Source: Cellulosimicrobium cellulans
GTDB taxonomy: Bacteria; Actinomycetota; Actinomycetes; Actinomycetales; Cellulomonadaceae
NCBI RefSeq assembly: GCF_007679345.1
Contig: NZ_VEGH01000009.1
Location: 62,001 to 126,000 of the forward strand
Direction: 5' to 3'
Length of the DNA stretch: 64,000 nucleotides
The notes beneath the pieces were generated by a model. That model was not told the origin of the DNA. It saw nothing but the letters and a program-made list of their open reading frames with translations, and made no database searches. Position 1 is the stretch's first letter. Each line of letters starts with the position of its first letter. Position numbers and translations under genes: made by a program. Positions 23,524 to 32,116 of this stretch are shown here, piece after piece.

Positions 23524-24381
23524 TCAGCCGGCCGGCGGCGCCGGGGGCGTGGCGGGGGGTGTGGGCGGCGTGGTCGGCGGGCGGTCCGCCGCTGCCGCCT
23601 CGACGTCCGTCGCCAGCGTGCCGAGGTACAGCTCGATCACCTTCGGGTCGTGCATCAGCTCGCGCCCGGGGCCGGAGTAGGCGTTCGACCCCTGGTCGAG
23701 GACGTACGCACGGTCGCAGATCTGCAGGCAGCGCCGGGCGTTCTGCTCGACGATCACCACCGACACCCCGGCCTTGTTGATCTTCCGGGTCCGCAGGAAC
23801 GTCTCGTCCTGCCGCACCGGCGACAGGCCCGCGGACGGCTCGTCGAGCAGCAGCACCGACGGGTCCATCATCAGCGCCCGGGCCATGGCGACCATCTGCC
23901 GCTCGCCGCCGGACAGCGACCCGGCGCGCTGCTTGCGCCGCTCGCCCAGCACCGGGAACAGGTCGACGATGAAGTCGAACCGCTCGGTGAACCGCTTCGG
24001 GGCCTGGAACAGGCCCATCTCGAGGTTCTCCTGGATGGACAGCGACGGGAACACGTTGTTCGTCTGCGGCACGAACCCGACGCCGCGCCGGACCAGCGAG
24101 TCGGCCCGGTGGTTCGTGATCTCCTCGCCCTTGAGCACGACCGAGCCGGACCGGATGGTCACGAGCCCGAACAGCGCCTTGAGCAGCGTCGACTTCCCGG
24201 CGCCGTTCGGGCCGATGATGCCGACGAGCTCGCCCGGGTGCACCACGAGGTTGCAGTCGTTGAGGATGTTGACGCCCGGCACGTAGCCGGCCACCAGGTC
24301 GGTGGCCGCGAGCAGCGGCTCGCCCGCGGGAGCGCCGCGGTGGACGGTCGAGGGGTCGGACCCCTGCACGGCGGTGCTCAT
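23524..24381 (-). CDS. livF: Branched-chain amino acid ABC transporter ATPase (LivF-like)
   Basis: This 285-residue ATPase has Walker A GPNGAGKS in GIIGPNGAGKSTLLKALFG, the LivF-type Q-loop region VPQTNNVFPSLSIQENLEMG, signature LSGGERQMVAMARALM, Walker B VLLLDEPSAGLSP and the H-loop region VVIVEQNARRCLQICDRAYVLDQG. The order is typical of LivF rather than LivG. The last 25 residues form a Pro/Thr/Ala-rich tail (PPTTPPTPPATPPAPP) not normal for this family. The ATG at 24381 overlaps the livG stop as ATGA. With LivG it should power the LivH/LivM permease pair. Confidence 0.93.
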   Translation of the reverse strand: MSTAVQGSDPSTVHRGAPAGEPLLAATDLVAGYVPGVNILNDCNLVVHPGELVGIIGPNGAGKSTLLKALFGLVTIRSGSVVLKGEEITNHRADSLVRRGVGFVPQTNNVFPSLSIQENLEMGLFQAPKRFTERFDFIVDLFPVLGERRKQRAGSLSGGERQMVAMARALMMDPSVLLLDEPSAGLSPVRQDETFLRTRKINKAGVSVVIVEQNARRCLQICDRAYVLDQGSNAYSGPGRELMHDPKVIELYLGTLATDVEAAAADRPPTTPPTPPATPPAPPAG

Positions 24382-25385
24382 CGCGAGCCCTCCTCGGTCG
24401 TCGGGGAGGCGGCCGCGGCCGCCGCCTGGTTCGCCTGCTCCTCGGCCTCGAGCTGCTCGATGCTGCCGTCGTCGAGCAGCGCGTCGTCGCCCAGGTCGGT
24501 GTCGTGGTGCGCGCCGAGGTAGGCGTCGATGACGGCCTGGTCGGCCATGACGTCCTCGGGCGGACCCTCGGCGACGATCCTGCCCTCGGCCATCACGACC
24601 ACCCAGTCCGAGATGTGCCGGACCATGTGCATGTCGTGCTCGACGAACAGCACCGTGGTGCCCTCCTCGCGCAGGGCCTGGATGTGCCCGAGCAGCGACT
24701 GGGTGAGGGCGGGGTTCACGCCGGCCATCGGCTCGTCGAGCATGACCATCGTGGGCTTCGACATCAGCGCGCGGGCCATCTCCAGCAGCTTGCGCTGGCC
24801 GCCGGACAACGAGCCGGCGTAGTCGTCGCGCTTGGCGTCGAGCTTGAACCGGACCAGCAGCTCCTCGGCCTGCTCGGTGATCTCCTGCTCCCGCGCCTTC
24901 CACAGCGGCGGGATCAGGGCGGTGAACAGGTTCTCGCCGGACTGCTTCGTGGCACCCAGCTTCATGTTCTCGATCACGGTCATGCGCGACAGCGCCTTGG
25001 TGAGCTGGAACGTGCGCACCATGCCGGACCGGGCGACGCGCGCCGCCGAGACCCCCGACAGGGACCGGCCCTCGAACGACCAGGTGCCGGTGGACGGCTT
25101 GTCGAACCCGGTGAGCAGGTTGAACAGCGTCGTCTTGCCGGCGCCGTTCGGCCCGATCAGCGCGGTGATGGCGCCGCGCTGCACCTCGAGGTGCCCGACG
25201 TCGACGGCGGTCATGCCGCCGAAGTGCCGGGTGACCTGGTCGGCGACGACGATCGCGTCGGGCTTGGGCACGCCGGGGGTGTGCGCGACGTGCGCCAGGT
25301 CGGCGGTGACTCGGTCCCGGCCGGACGCGGTGGTGGCGTGCGGCGTGGCGGCGGGGACGTGGCCCCGGGGGAGGTCAGCGGACAT
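24378..25385 (-). CDS. livG: Branched-chain amino acid ABC transporter ATPase (LivG-like)
   Basis: This 335-residue ATPase has Walker A GPNGAGKTT, the LivG-type segment GMVRTFQLTKALSRMTVIENMKLGA, signature LSGGQRKLLEMARALM, Walker B MVMLDEPMAGVNPAL and VEHDMHMVRHISDWVVVMAEG. It is longer than typical LivG (about 255 residues). An N-terminal extension of some 45 residues precedes the first beta strand, and an acidic, Ala/Gln-rich C-terminal tail of about 40 residues follows AVIDAYLG. The ATG start overlaps livM by 11 bases. If the upstream Met is not used, an internal start near the ATPase core could serve; the coupling overlap favours the long form. Confidence 0.93.
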   Translation of the reverse strand: MSADLPRGHVPAATPHATTASGRDRVTADLAHVAHTPGVPKPDAIVVADQVTRHFGGMTAVDVGHLEVQRGAITALIGPNGAGKTTLFNLLTGFDKPSTGTWSFEGRSLSGVSAARVARSGMVRTFQLTKALSRMTVIENMKLGATKQSGENLFTALIPPLWKAREQEITEQAEELLVRFKLDAKRDDYAGSLSGGQRKLLEMARALMSKPTMVMLDEPMAGVNPALTQSLLGHIQALREEGTTVLFVEHDMHMVRHISDWVVVMAEGRIVAEGPPEDVMADQAVIDAYLGAHHDTDLGDDALLDDGSIEQLEAEEQANQAAAAAASPTTEEGSR

Positions 25386-26361
25386 CGATCGCCAGCTCCT
25401 TCTTGTCGCCGAGGATGCCTTGTGGCCGGAAGATCACCAGGAGCATCAGCGTGACGCCGACGATGATCCAGCCGAACTGCTCGATCTGCTCGGTGCGCAT
25501 GACCGACTCGGGCACCCCGGCGCGCATGACGGACTTGATGAGCATGAGCGACACCCAGAAGATGATCGACCCGAGCACGGGCCCGAACACCGTCGCGGCC
25601 CCGCCGAGCAGCAGGATCGTCCAGATGAAGAACGTCATCGGGCGCCCCATCGAGTCCGGCTGCACGGCGCGCGGCAGGACGTAGATGATGCCCGCGACGG
25701 CGCCGATGACGCCGCCGAGCACCAGGGCCTGCATCTTGTAGGAGTAGACGTTCTTGCCGAGCGAGCGCACGGCGTCCTCGTCCTCCCGGATGCCCTTGAG
25801 CACCCGGCCCCACGGGCTGCGGATGAGCAGCCAGATCAGCAGGCAGGCCAGTGCGACGACCGCCCAGCCGACGATCCGGATCCACCACGAGTTCGACGCG
25901 TTCATCGCGTACTCGAACGGGCCGAGCGCGACGGTCCCGTCGGGGAACGGCGACGCGTCCTGGAAGGTGTCCTTGTAGGAGTTGCCGCGCAGGCCGGACG
26001 ACGCGCCGGTCAGCTCGGTGAGCGCGGTCGACCGGCCGACGAGCCGGACGATCTCCGCGGCGGCGATGGTGACGATCGCCAGGTAGTCGCCGCGGAGCTT
26101 GAGGGTCGGGATGCCCAGCAGCAGCCCGAAGACGGCGGCGCAGGCGATCGCCACGAGCACGGCGGCCCACAGCGGCCAGCCGGCGATGGTCGAGATCGCG
26201 AAGCCGTACGCGCCGAGCAGCATGAACCCGGCCTGGCCCATGTTCAGCAGGCCGGTGAGGCCGAAGTGCACGTTGAGGCCGATGGCGGCGAGCGCGTAGG
26301 CCGCGGTGGTCGGGGCGAAGATCTCGCCCGCGACGTTGACGAGGATGCGGGACCAGTCCAT
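25375..26361 (-). CDS. livM: Branched-chain amino acid ABC transporter permease (LivM-like)
   Basis: This 328-residue permease has about eight to nine helices and the LivM-type core: LNVHFGLTGLLNMGQAGFMLLGAYGFAI, LLLGIPTLKLRGDYLAIVTIAAAEIVRLV, then SPWGRVLKGIREDEDAVRSLGKNVYSYKMQALVLGG, which contains the EAA-like coupling loop. The ending VIFRPQGILGDKKE is typical. It should pair with LivH to form the channel. The start is 9 bases after the livH stop; the operon order is livH-livM-livG-livF. Confidence 0.93.
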   Translation of the reverse strand: MDWSRILVNVAGEIFAPTTAAYALAAIGLNVHFGLTGLLNMGQAGFMLLGAYGFAISTIAGWPLWAAVLVAIACAAVFGLLLGIPTLKLRGDYLAIVTIAAAEIVRLVGRSTALTELTGASSGLRGNSYKDTFQDASPFPDGTVALGPFEYAMNASNSWWIRIVGWAVVALACLLIWLLIRSPWGRVLKGIREDEDAVRSLGKNVYSYKMQALVLGGVIGAVAGIIYVLPRAVQPDSMGRPMTFFIWTILLLGGAATVFGPVLGSIIFWVSLMLIKSVMRAGVPESVMRTEQIEQFGWIIVGVTLMLLVIFRPQGILGDKKELAIDVR

Positions 26362-26370
26362 GTCGGCTCC

Positions 26371-27795
26371 TTAACCGATCCGCTCGGCGCGGCCGAGGAT
26401 GCCCTGGGGCCGCAGCAGCAGGACGAGGATGAGGATGAGCAGGGCGCCGGCGTAGCGCATGTCGCTCGGGATGACGAGGTTCGACATCTCGACGACCAGG
26501 CCGATGACGATCGACCCGGCCAGCGCGCCGAACGCCTGCCCGAGGCCGCCGAGCGTGACCGCGGCGAACATCAGGAGCAGCAGGGCGCCGCCCATGTTCC
26601 AGGAGGTCGCGTTCAGGTCGAGCCCCATCAGCACGCCGCCGAGCGCCGCCAGCGCCGCGCCGAGCACCCAGACCAGCCGGACGATCCGGTCGACGGTGAT
26701 GCCGGAGGCCGCGGCCAGCGCCGGGTTGTCCGAGACCGCGCGGGTGGCGCGGCCGACGCGGGTGCCGAGCAGGAAGTACGCGACGCCGGCCAGCACGACG
26801 GCGGCGATGAGCAGCGACCACAGCGAGGTGGCGCTGATCCGCACCGGCCCGAGCGTGACCATCGTCGGCGTGGTGGTGACGATGCGCAGCGCGCCGCCGC
26901 CGAAGAAGAACTGGTACGTGTACTGCAGCGCCATCGACAGGCCGATCGTGACGATCATCTGCTGGGTCGTGCCCACCCGGCGCTTGCGCAGCGGGTGCCA
27001 GATCCCGGCGTCCTGGACCCAGCCGGAGGCCGCGCCGACCAGCACGGCGATCACCCCGGCCACGAGCAGCGGCAGCCCGAACGACTGCACCGCGACGTAG
27101 GCGACGATCGCGCCGAGCGTGACCTGCTCGCCGTGCGCGAAGTTCGACAGGCCCGTCGTGCCGTAGATCAGCGACAGGCCGACCGACGCCAGGGCGAGCA
27201 GCACGCCGAACACGAGGCCGCTGCTGGCCTGCTGCGCGAGCCGGCCCCAGGAGAACGAGCCCGTGTCCGAGCTGCCCACGGGTGCGCCGACCTCGCCGGC
27301 GCTGTCCGCGGGGGCGGTGCTCTCCGGGTCGGGCGCGGCGTCGGGGTCCTCGTCGGAGCCCGTGCCGCCGGCGTCCGCGGGGGCGCCCAACGGGAACAGC
27401 GCCCCGGCGGACGACCCGAGCGCGACCGTGACGGTGCGGGGGTTCTGCGCCGGGTCCCGCAGGCTCTCGCCGGCGGGCAGCGTGGCCTCGTCGAGGGTGA
27501 CGGTGTACGCGCCGGCCTCGGTGACGGCCGCCGTCCAGCGGCCCTCGGCGTCCGTGGTGGCCTGCGTGGTCCCGCCCGGACCCTCGACGTCGAGGACGAC
27601 GCCGACCGCGGGTTGCTGGTCCGCCGTGCGGATCGTGCCGTTGATGCAGCCGGTCGCGGCGTCGGCGACGCACCCGGCCACGGCCGCGCGGGCGGTGCCC
27701 GGCACGGCGAGGAGGAAGAGAACTGCGAGGAGGAGCACGCCGAGGGCGGCGGGCGCCCCGGCGGTGGAACGGTCCCTGGTCGCGACTCGGCGCAC
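26371..27795 (-). CDS. livH: Branched-chain amino acid ABC permease (LivH-like) with an N-terminal extracytosolic domain
   Basis: This 474-residue protein is far longer than usual LivH (about 290-300). Residues 1-38 form a signal-like sequence ending VPGTARA. Residues about 40-150 form a beta-sandwich resembling carboxypeptidase-regulatory or Cna-B-like domains (GCINGTIRTADQQPAVGVVLDVEGPGG, TTDAEGRWTAAVTEAGAYTVTLDEATLP). Residues 150-188 are an acidic Pro/Ser linker. The permease core follows: LASVGLSLIYGTTGLSNFAHGEQVTLGA, the loop GRATRAVSDNPALAAASGITVDRIVRLVW, and ending LLLRPQGILGRAERIG. The GTG at 27795 has GGAGG upstream. It is the first gene of the livHMGF operon. The extra domain should lie outside the membrane. 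Confidence 0.9.
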   Translation of the reverse strand: MRRVATRDRSTAGAPAALGVLLLAVLFLLAVPGTARAAVAGCVADAATGCINGTIRTADQQPAVGVVLDVEGPGGTTQATTDAEGRWTAAVTEAGAYTVTLDEATLPAGESLRDPAQNPRTVTVALGSSAGALFPLGAPADAGGTGSDEDPDAAPDPESTAPADSAGEVGAPVGSSDTGSFSWGRLAQQASSGLVFGVLLALASVGLSLIYGTTGLSNFAHGEQVTLGAIVAYVAVQSFGLPLLVAGVIAVLVGAASGWVQDAGIWHPLRKRRVGTTQQMIVTIGLSMALQYTYQFFFGGGALRIVTTTPTMVTLGPVRISATSLWSLLIAAVVLAGVAYFLLGTRVGRATRAVSDNPALAAASGITVDRIVRLVWVLGAALAALGGVLMGLDLNATSWNMGGALLLLMFAAVTLGGLGQAFGALAGSIVIGLVVEMSNLVIPSDMRYAGALLILILVLLLRPQGILGRAERIG

Positions 27796-28227
27796 CTGGT
27801 CCTCCGTCCGGTCGTGGTCGACGGGGTCGACCTGTCGGCAGCGGGCTCGCGGAGGGTCAGGAGGCCGCGAGTGGGTTGGCGTGACAGTAGGGATGCTGCG
27901 TTTCGGGGCGATTACAGGCAGGTTTGAGACGTACGTCACGTCGGCGCGCCGCGCGGTGTGTCCGATTCGTCTCGGTGGCACCCCGGGGGAGCCGCGCCCG
28001 AGTCGGGCCCCGGACGGAGCAGCGTTCACCCGGTGGAGTGAGACGCGCCACCACGCCGGGCGGTGACCTGCGTCTCCGTGCACGTCCCGGGGACGGGAGC
28101 GCTCCCGCGACTAGGCAGACCGCGGGGTGGTGCGCCATGATCGACCGATGCGGCGGGGGGCGCAGCAGGGATCGCGGTGACACCGGTGTCGCCGCGCCGT
28201 CCGAGAAGTCCAGGAGGTCGTCGCACC
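27796..28227. other. Divergent intergenic region between livH and a GNAT gene
   Basis: There is no gene here. On the minus strand TACTGT (27889-27884) could be the livH -10 box, about 90 bases from its start. The 10-base palindrome GACGTACGTC at 27928-27937, followed by ACGTCGG, is a candidate regulator site. On the plus strand nothing clear precedes the GNAT gene apart from the ribosome site AGGAGG near 28212. Confidence 0.45.
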
Positions 28228-28911
28228 GTGCGTTCGCCCGTCGCCGTCCGGCCCGCTCGCCCCGAGGACCTCGACGTCCTCGTGTCCCTCAGCCTCGCGG
28301 CCCGCTCGGAGTCGCTCGTCGGCTCCCAGCTGTGCACCGACGACGCCGACCGCCTGCGGCACCAGATCGGCGCCCTCGTGGCCGAGCCCGGCGCGGTCGG
28401 CCTCGTGGGGACGCTCGACGACGAGCTCTGCGGCCTGGTGCTCGCACGGGTCGTCGGGCCGAGCCTGTTCAGCGACGAGGTGACCGTCTCCATCGAGGCG
28501 GTCTACGTGGCGGAGGGCGCCCGGCGCCGCGGGGTCGGGCACGCGCTGCTCGGCGGCGTGGTGGAGCAGGCGCGGCGCGTCGGCGCGACCGACGTCCTCG
28601 CGGTGCCGCTGCCCGGCGCCCGCGGGATGCACCGGTTCCTCGCCCGCCTCGGCTTCGCGCCGGCCGCGGCGCACCGGGTGGTCAGCACCGAGGTGCTGCA
28701 GCGCAAGCTCTCCGCCGACGCCCCGCAGCCGGGCCGCCGGCCCGCCCGCGGCGGGCTCGACGACCTGATCGCCCGTCGTCGGCGCGCCCGCGCCGGGCGC
28801 GCCGTGACCGCGACGGAGGCCGCTCAGGCGGGCCGGGCGTCGATCAGCATGCAGGTGAGCCGCGCGGAGCAGACCCGTCGGCCCCGCGGGTCCGAGACCA
28901 CCACGTCGTAG
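28228..28911 (+). CDS. GNAT-family acetyltransferase
   Basis: This 227-residue protein has the GNAT fold: VRPARPEDLDVLVSLSLAARSE start, SIEAVYVAEGARRRGVGHALLGGVVEQARRVGAT with the acetyl-CoA pyrophosphate loop RRRGVGHAL, and the final FLARLGFAPAAAHRVVSTEVLQ strand. Past residue 175 it becomes an Arg-rich tail of about 45 residues. The GTG at 28228 lies 10 bases after AGGAGG; an in-frame GTG at 28177 would add 17 residues lacking domain features. The substrate amine is unknown. Its 3' end overlaps the convergent thioesterase gene by 88 bases. Confidence 0.85.
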   Translation: MRSPVAVRPARPEDLDVLVSLSLAARSESLVGSQLCTDDADRLRHQIGALVAEPGAVGLVGTLDDELCGLVLARVVGPSLFSDEVTVSIEAVYVAEGARRRGVGHALLGGVVEQARRVGATDVLAVPLPGARGMHRFLARLGFAPAAAHRVVSTEVLQRKLSADAPQPGRRPARGGLDDLIARRRRARAGRAVTATEAAQAGRASISMQVSRAEQTRRPRGSETTTS

Positions 28912-29288
28912 GTCGCCACCCGCCCGCCCAGGTGGACGGCGGTCGCGGTCCCCGTCACGACGCCCTCGGTCGCCGACCGGTGGTGCGTGCAGCTCAGCTC
29001 GATCCCGACCGCGCGCCGGTCCGGGCCCGCGTGCGCGTTCGCGGCGTACGAGCCGAGCGTCTCCGCCAGCACGGCCGAGGCCCCGCCGTGCAGCAGGCCG
29101 TACGGCTGCACGTTGCCGGCGACCGGCATCGTGCCCACCGCGCGCTCCGCGGACACCTCCTGGAGCTCGATGCCCATCCGCTCCATGAGCGTGTCGGGCG
29201 GGACGTGGGCGCCCAGCGGCGCGCCGTCGGCGGCGGTGGCGCCGTCGGGGGCGGGGGCGGCGGTGCGCGGCAGGTCGGTGTCAGCCAT
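28824..29288 (-). CDS. Hotdog-fold thioesterase (PaaI family)
   Basis: The 154-residue protein has an Ala/Pro-rich start of about 30 residues, then the PaaI/YdiI hotdog core: MGIELQEVSAERAVGTMPVAGNVQPYGLLHGGASAVLAETLGSYAA, with the family's HGGxxxxLAE catalytic region. GIELSCTHHRSATEGVVTGTATAVHLGGRVATYDVVVSD forms the long central strand. It probably hydrolyses aryl- or acyl-CoA thioesters in the cytosol as a tetramer. The gene sits back to back with polA, only 19 bases between starts, a neighbourhood seen in other actinobacteria. Confidence 0.9.
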   Translation of the reverse strand: MADTDLPRTAAPAPDGATAADGAPLGAHVPPDTLMERMGIELQEVSAERAVGTMPVAGNVQPYGLLHGGASAVLAETLGSYAANAHAGPDRRAVGIELSCTHHRSATEGVVTGTATAVHLGGRVATYDVVVSDPRGRRVCSARLTCMLIDARPA

Positions 29289-29294
29289 GCCCGA

Positions 29295-29300
29295 TAGGTT
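29295..29300 (+). promoter_or_regulatory. -10 box for a leaderless polA start
   Basis: TAGGTT lies 7 bases before the polA GTG at 29308, within the 19-base gap to the divergent thioesterase start. The -35 region must therefore lie inside the thioesterase coding sequence. Confidence 0.5.
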
Positions 29301-29307
29301 GGCACCC

Positions 29308-31989
29308 GTGACTGACGCGACGCGACTCCTCCTGGTCGACGGCCACTCGATGGCCTACCGGGCCTTCTTCGCCCTCCCGGTCGACAAGTTCGCCACCTCG
29401 ACCGGCCAGCCCACCAACGCGGTGTTCGGGTTCGTGTCGATGCTGGCGAACCTGCTGCGGGACGAGGCTCCGACCCACGTGGCGGTCGCGTTCGACGCCG
29501 GGCGGACCACGTTCCGCACCGAGCAGTACGAGGAGTACAAGGCCAACCGCTCGGCGTCCCCGGACGCGTTCCGCGGGCAGGTCGAGGTGATCAAGCAGGT
29601 CCTGGCGACCATGCACATCCCGACGCTCGACAAGCCGGGCTTCGAGGCGGACGACATCCTCGCGACCCTCGCCCGCCAGGGCGCCGCCGAGGGCATGGAC
29701 GTGCTCATCTGCTCCGGCGACCGCGACTCCCTGCAGCTGGTGACCGAGCGGGTGACCGTGCTGTACCCCGTCAAGGGCGTCTCGGAGCTCGCGCGGATGA
29801 CGCCGGAGGCCGTCGAGGCCAAGTACGCCGTGCCGCCGGAGCGCTACCCGGACATCGCCGCGCTGGTCGGCGAGTCGTCGGACAACCTCCCGGGCGTCCC
29901 CGGCGTCGGCCCCAAGACGGCCGCGAAGTGGATCGCCACCTACGACGGCCTGCAGGGCATCGTCGCGAACGTCGAGAAGATCACCGGCAAGGCGGGGGAG
30001 TCGCTGCGCGCGAACCTCGACCAGGTGCTGCTCAACCGCCAGCTCAACCGGCTGCTCGACGACCTGGAGCTGCCGCTGGGCCCGGAGGACCTGGTCGCCC
30101 GGCCGTGGGACCGCGAGGCGCTGCACACCATCCTCGACGAGCTGGAGTTCCGCACGCTGCGCGACCGGCTGTTCGCGATGCTGCCGGGCGAGGACGACGG
30201 CGCCGGTGAGGTGGCCGGCCCCGCGGAGGGCCCGGTCGTCGTCACGCCGGTCGACGGCGGCCTGGCGGCGTGGCTCGAGCGGCACGCCGGCGTGCGCACC
30301 GCGGTGGACGTGCAGGGCTCGGCGTCCCCGGCCGGCGGCGACGCCTGGGGCATCGCGCTCGTCGTCGGCGGCGAGGCCGTGGCCTACGACCTCGCGCAGA
30401 TCGCGCCGGCCGACGAGGCCGCGCTGGCCGCCTGGCTCGCCGACCCCGCCCAGCCCAAGGCGCTGCACGCGGCGAAGGAGGCGTGGCACGCGCTCGCCGG
30501 CCGCGGGCTGACGCTGGCGGGGGTCGAGTTCGACACCGAGCTCGGCGCGTACCTGCTGCAGCCGGACCGCCGCGGGTACGACCTGTCCGACCTCGCGATC
30601 GGCTACCTGCGCCGCGAGCTCGGCGCGGTGGCGGACGAGGCGGGCCAGGGCGCGCTGGACCTCGACCTGGAGGGCTCCTCCGAGGGCACCCGCGGCGCCG
30701 TGCGGGCGGCGGCGGTGCTCGACCTGGTCGACGTGCTCGGCGGCCAGCTCGTGGAGCGCGGTGCGGACCACCTGCTCCGCGACGTCGAGCTGCCGCTGGA
30801 GGGCGTGCTCGAGCGCATGGAGCACGTCGGCATCGCGGCCGACGCCGGCTACCTGTCGGCGCTCGAGAAGGAGTACGACACCGCGGTGCAGCGCGCCGCG
30901 GGCGAGGCGTACGACGCGATCGGGCGGGAGGTGAACCTCGGCTCGCCGAAGCAGCTCCAGGAGGTGCTGTTCGACCAGCTCGACATGCCGAAGACGAAGC
31001 GCACCAAGACCGGCTACACCACCGACGCGAACGCGCTGGCCGACCTGTTCGCCCGCACCGGGCACCCGTTCCTCGAGCACCTGCTCGCGCACCGCGACGC
31101 CATCCGGCTGCGGCAGACCGTCGAGGGTCTGCTCCGCTCGGTGGCGCCCGACGGCCGGATCCACACGACGTTCCAGCAGACCATCGCGGCGACCGGCCGG
31201 CTGTCGTCCACCGACCCGAACCTGCAGAACATCCCGATCCGCACCGAGGCCGGGCGGCAGATCCGCCGGGCGTTCGTCGTCGGCCAGGGCTACGAGACGC
31301 TGCTGACCGCCGACTACTCGCAGATCGAGATGCGGATCATGGCGCACCTGTCCGGCGACGAGGGCCTCATCGAGGCGTTCACCGCCGGGGAGGACCTGCA
31401 CTCCTACGTCGGGTCACGGGTGTTCGGCGTGCCGACCGACGAGGTCACCAGCGCCCAGCGGTCCAAGATCAAGGCGATGTCCTACGGCCTGGCGTACGGC
31501 CTGTCCTCGTACGGCCTGTCGCAGCAGCTGAAGATCGAGGTCTCCGAGGCCGCGGCGCTGATGCAGGACTACTTCCACCGGTTCGGCGGGGTGCGCGACT
31601 ACCTGACCGGCGTCGCCGACGAGGCCCGCGCGACCGGGTACACCGCGACCATCCTCGGCCGGCGGCGGTACCTGCCCGACCTCACCAGCGACAACCGGGT
31701 CCGGCGCGAGGCCGCCGAGCGGATGGCGCTGAACGCCCCGATCCAGGGATCGGCGGCGGACATCATCAAGCTCGCGATGCTCGGCGTGCAGGCCGAGCTC
31801 GACGCGCAGGGGCTCGGCAGCCGGCTGCTGCTGCAGGTGCACGACGAGCTCGTGCTCGAGGTCGCCCCCGGGGAGCGCGAGGCGGTGGAGGCGCTGGTGC
31901 GCGCGCAGATGGGGTCGGCGTACGACCTGTCGGTGCCGCTGGACGTCTCGGTGGGCGTCGGCGAGAGCTGGCACGCCGCGGGGCACTGA
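29308..31989 (+). CDS. polA: DNA polymerase I
   Basis: This 893-residue repair and lagging-strand polymerase has three regions. Residues 1 to about 300 are the 5' nuclease (LLLVDGHSMAYRAFFALP, FEADDILATLA, GDRDSLQL, GVPGVGPKTAAKWI). The middle is a 3'-5' exonuclease-like domain that has lost the Asp-x-Glu metal site (RTAVDVQGSASPAGG), so proofreading is presumably absent, as in other actinobacterial Pol I. From about residue 500 comes the polymerase with motif A DYSQIEMRIMAHLSGDE, motif B RSKIKAMSYGLAYGLSSYG and motif C QVHDELVLEV. The GTG at 29308 is chosen because the nuclease domain starts there and a -10 box is adjacent; the upstream ATG at 29287 would lie before that box. Confidence 0.97.
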   Translation: MTDATRLLLVDGHSMAYRAFFALPVDKFATSTGQPTNAVFGFVSMLANLLRDEAPTHVAVAFDAGRTTFRTEQYEEYKANRSASPDAFRGQVEVIKQVLATMHIPTLDKPGFEADDILATLARQGAAEGMDVLICSGDRDSLQLVTERVTVLYPVKGVSELARMTPEAVEAKYAVPPERYPDIAALVGESSDNLPGVPGVGPKTAAKWIATYDGLQGIVANVEKITGKAGESLRANLDQVLLNRQLNRLLDDLELPLGPEDLVARPWDREALHTILDELEFRTLRDRLFAMLPGEDDGAGEVAGPAEGPVVVTPVDGGLAAWLERHAGVRTAVDVQGSASPAGGDAWGIALVVGGEAVAYDLAQIAPADEAALAAWLADPAQPKALHAAKEAWHALAGRGLTLAGVEFDTELGAYLLQPDRRGYDLSDLAIGYLRRELGAVADEAGQGALDLDLEGSSEGTRGAVRAAAVLDLVDVLGGQLVERGADHLLRDVELPLEGVLERMEHVGIAADAGYLSALEKEYDTAVQRAAGEAYDAIGREVNLGSPKQLQEVLFDQLDMPKTKRTKTGYTTDANALADLFARTGHPFLEHLLAHRDAIRLRQTVEGLLRSVAPDGRIHTTFQQTIAATGRLSSTDPNLQNIPIRTEAGRQIRRAFVVGQGYETLLTADYSQIEMRIMAHLSGDEGLIEAFTAGEDLHSYVGSRVFGVPTDEVTSAQRSKIKAMSYGLAYGLSSYGLSQQLKIEVSEAAALMQDYFHRFGGVRDYLTGVADEARATGYTATILGRRRYLPDLTSDNRVRREAAERMALNAPIQGSAADIIKLAMLGVQAELDAQGLGSRLLLQVHDELVLEVAPGEREAVEALVRAQMGSAYDLSVPLDVSVGVGESWHAAGH

Positions 31990-32012
31990 CGCGGCGCGCC
32001 GGCTGACGACGG

Positions 32013-32065
32013 CACGAGGTCGTCACGACGGCGTGAGGTCGTCACACATGCGTGACGACCTCACG
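32013..32065. repeat. Intergenic inverted-word cluster 2
   Basis: CGTGAGGTCGTCAC (32032-32045) and GTGACGACCTCACG (32052-32065) form a perfect 14-base hairpin with loop ACATGC. A further direct copy, CACGAGGTCGTCACG, precedes it at 32013-32027. It lies between the convergent polA and methyltransferase genes and probably terminates both; the extra direct copy is unexplained. Confidence 0.75.
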
Positions 32066-32116
32066 GAAGCGGGACCTCCTCACGGCGGCCCGGCCGGCCG
32101 GGACCCGCGCGCCGCG

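Noticed and set aside
28177..28227. Earlier start for the GNAT gene
   Set aside because: The extra 17 residues are basic and low-complexity, and the ribosome site AGGAGG lies after that start and before the GTG at 28228.
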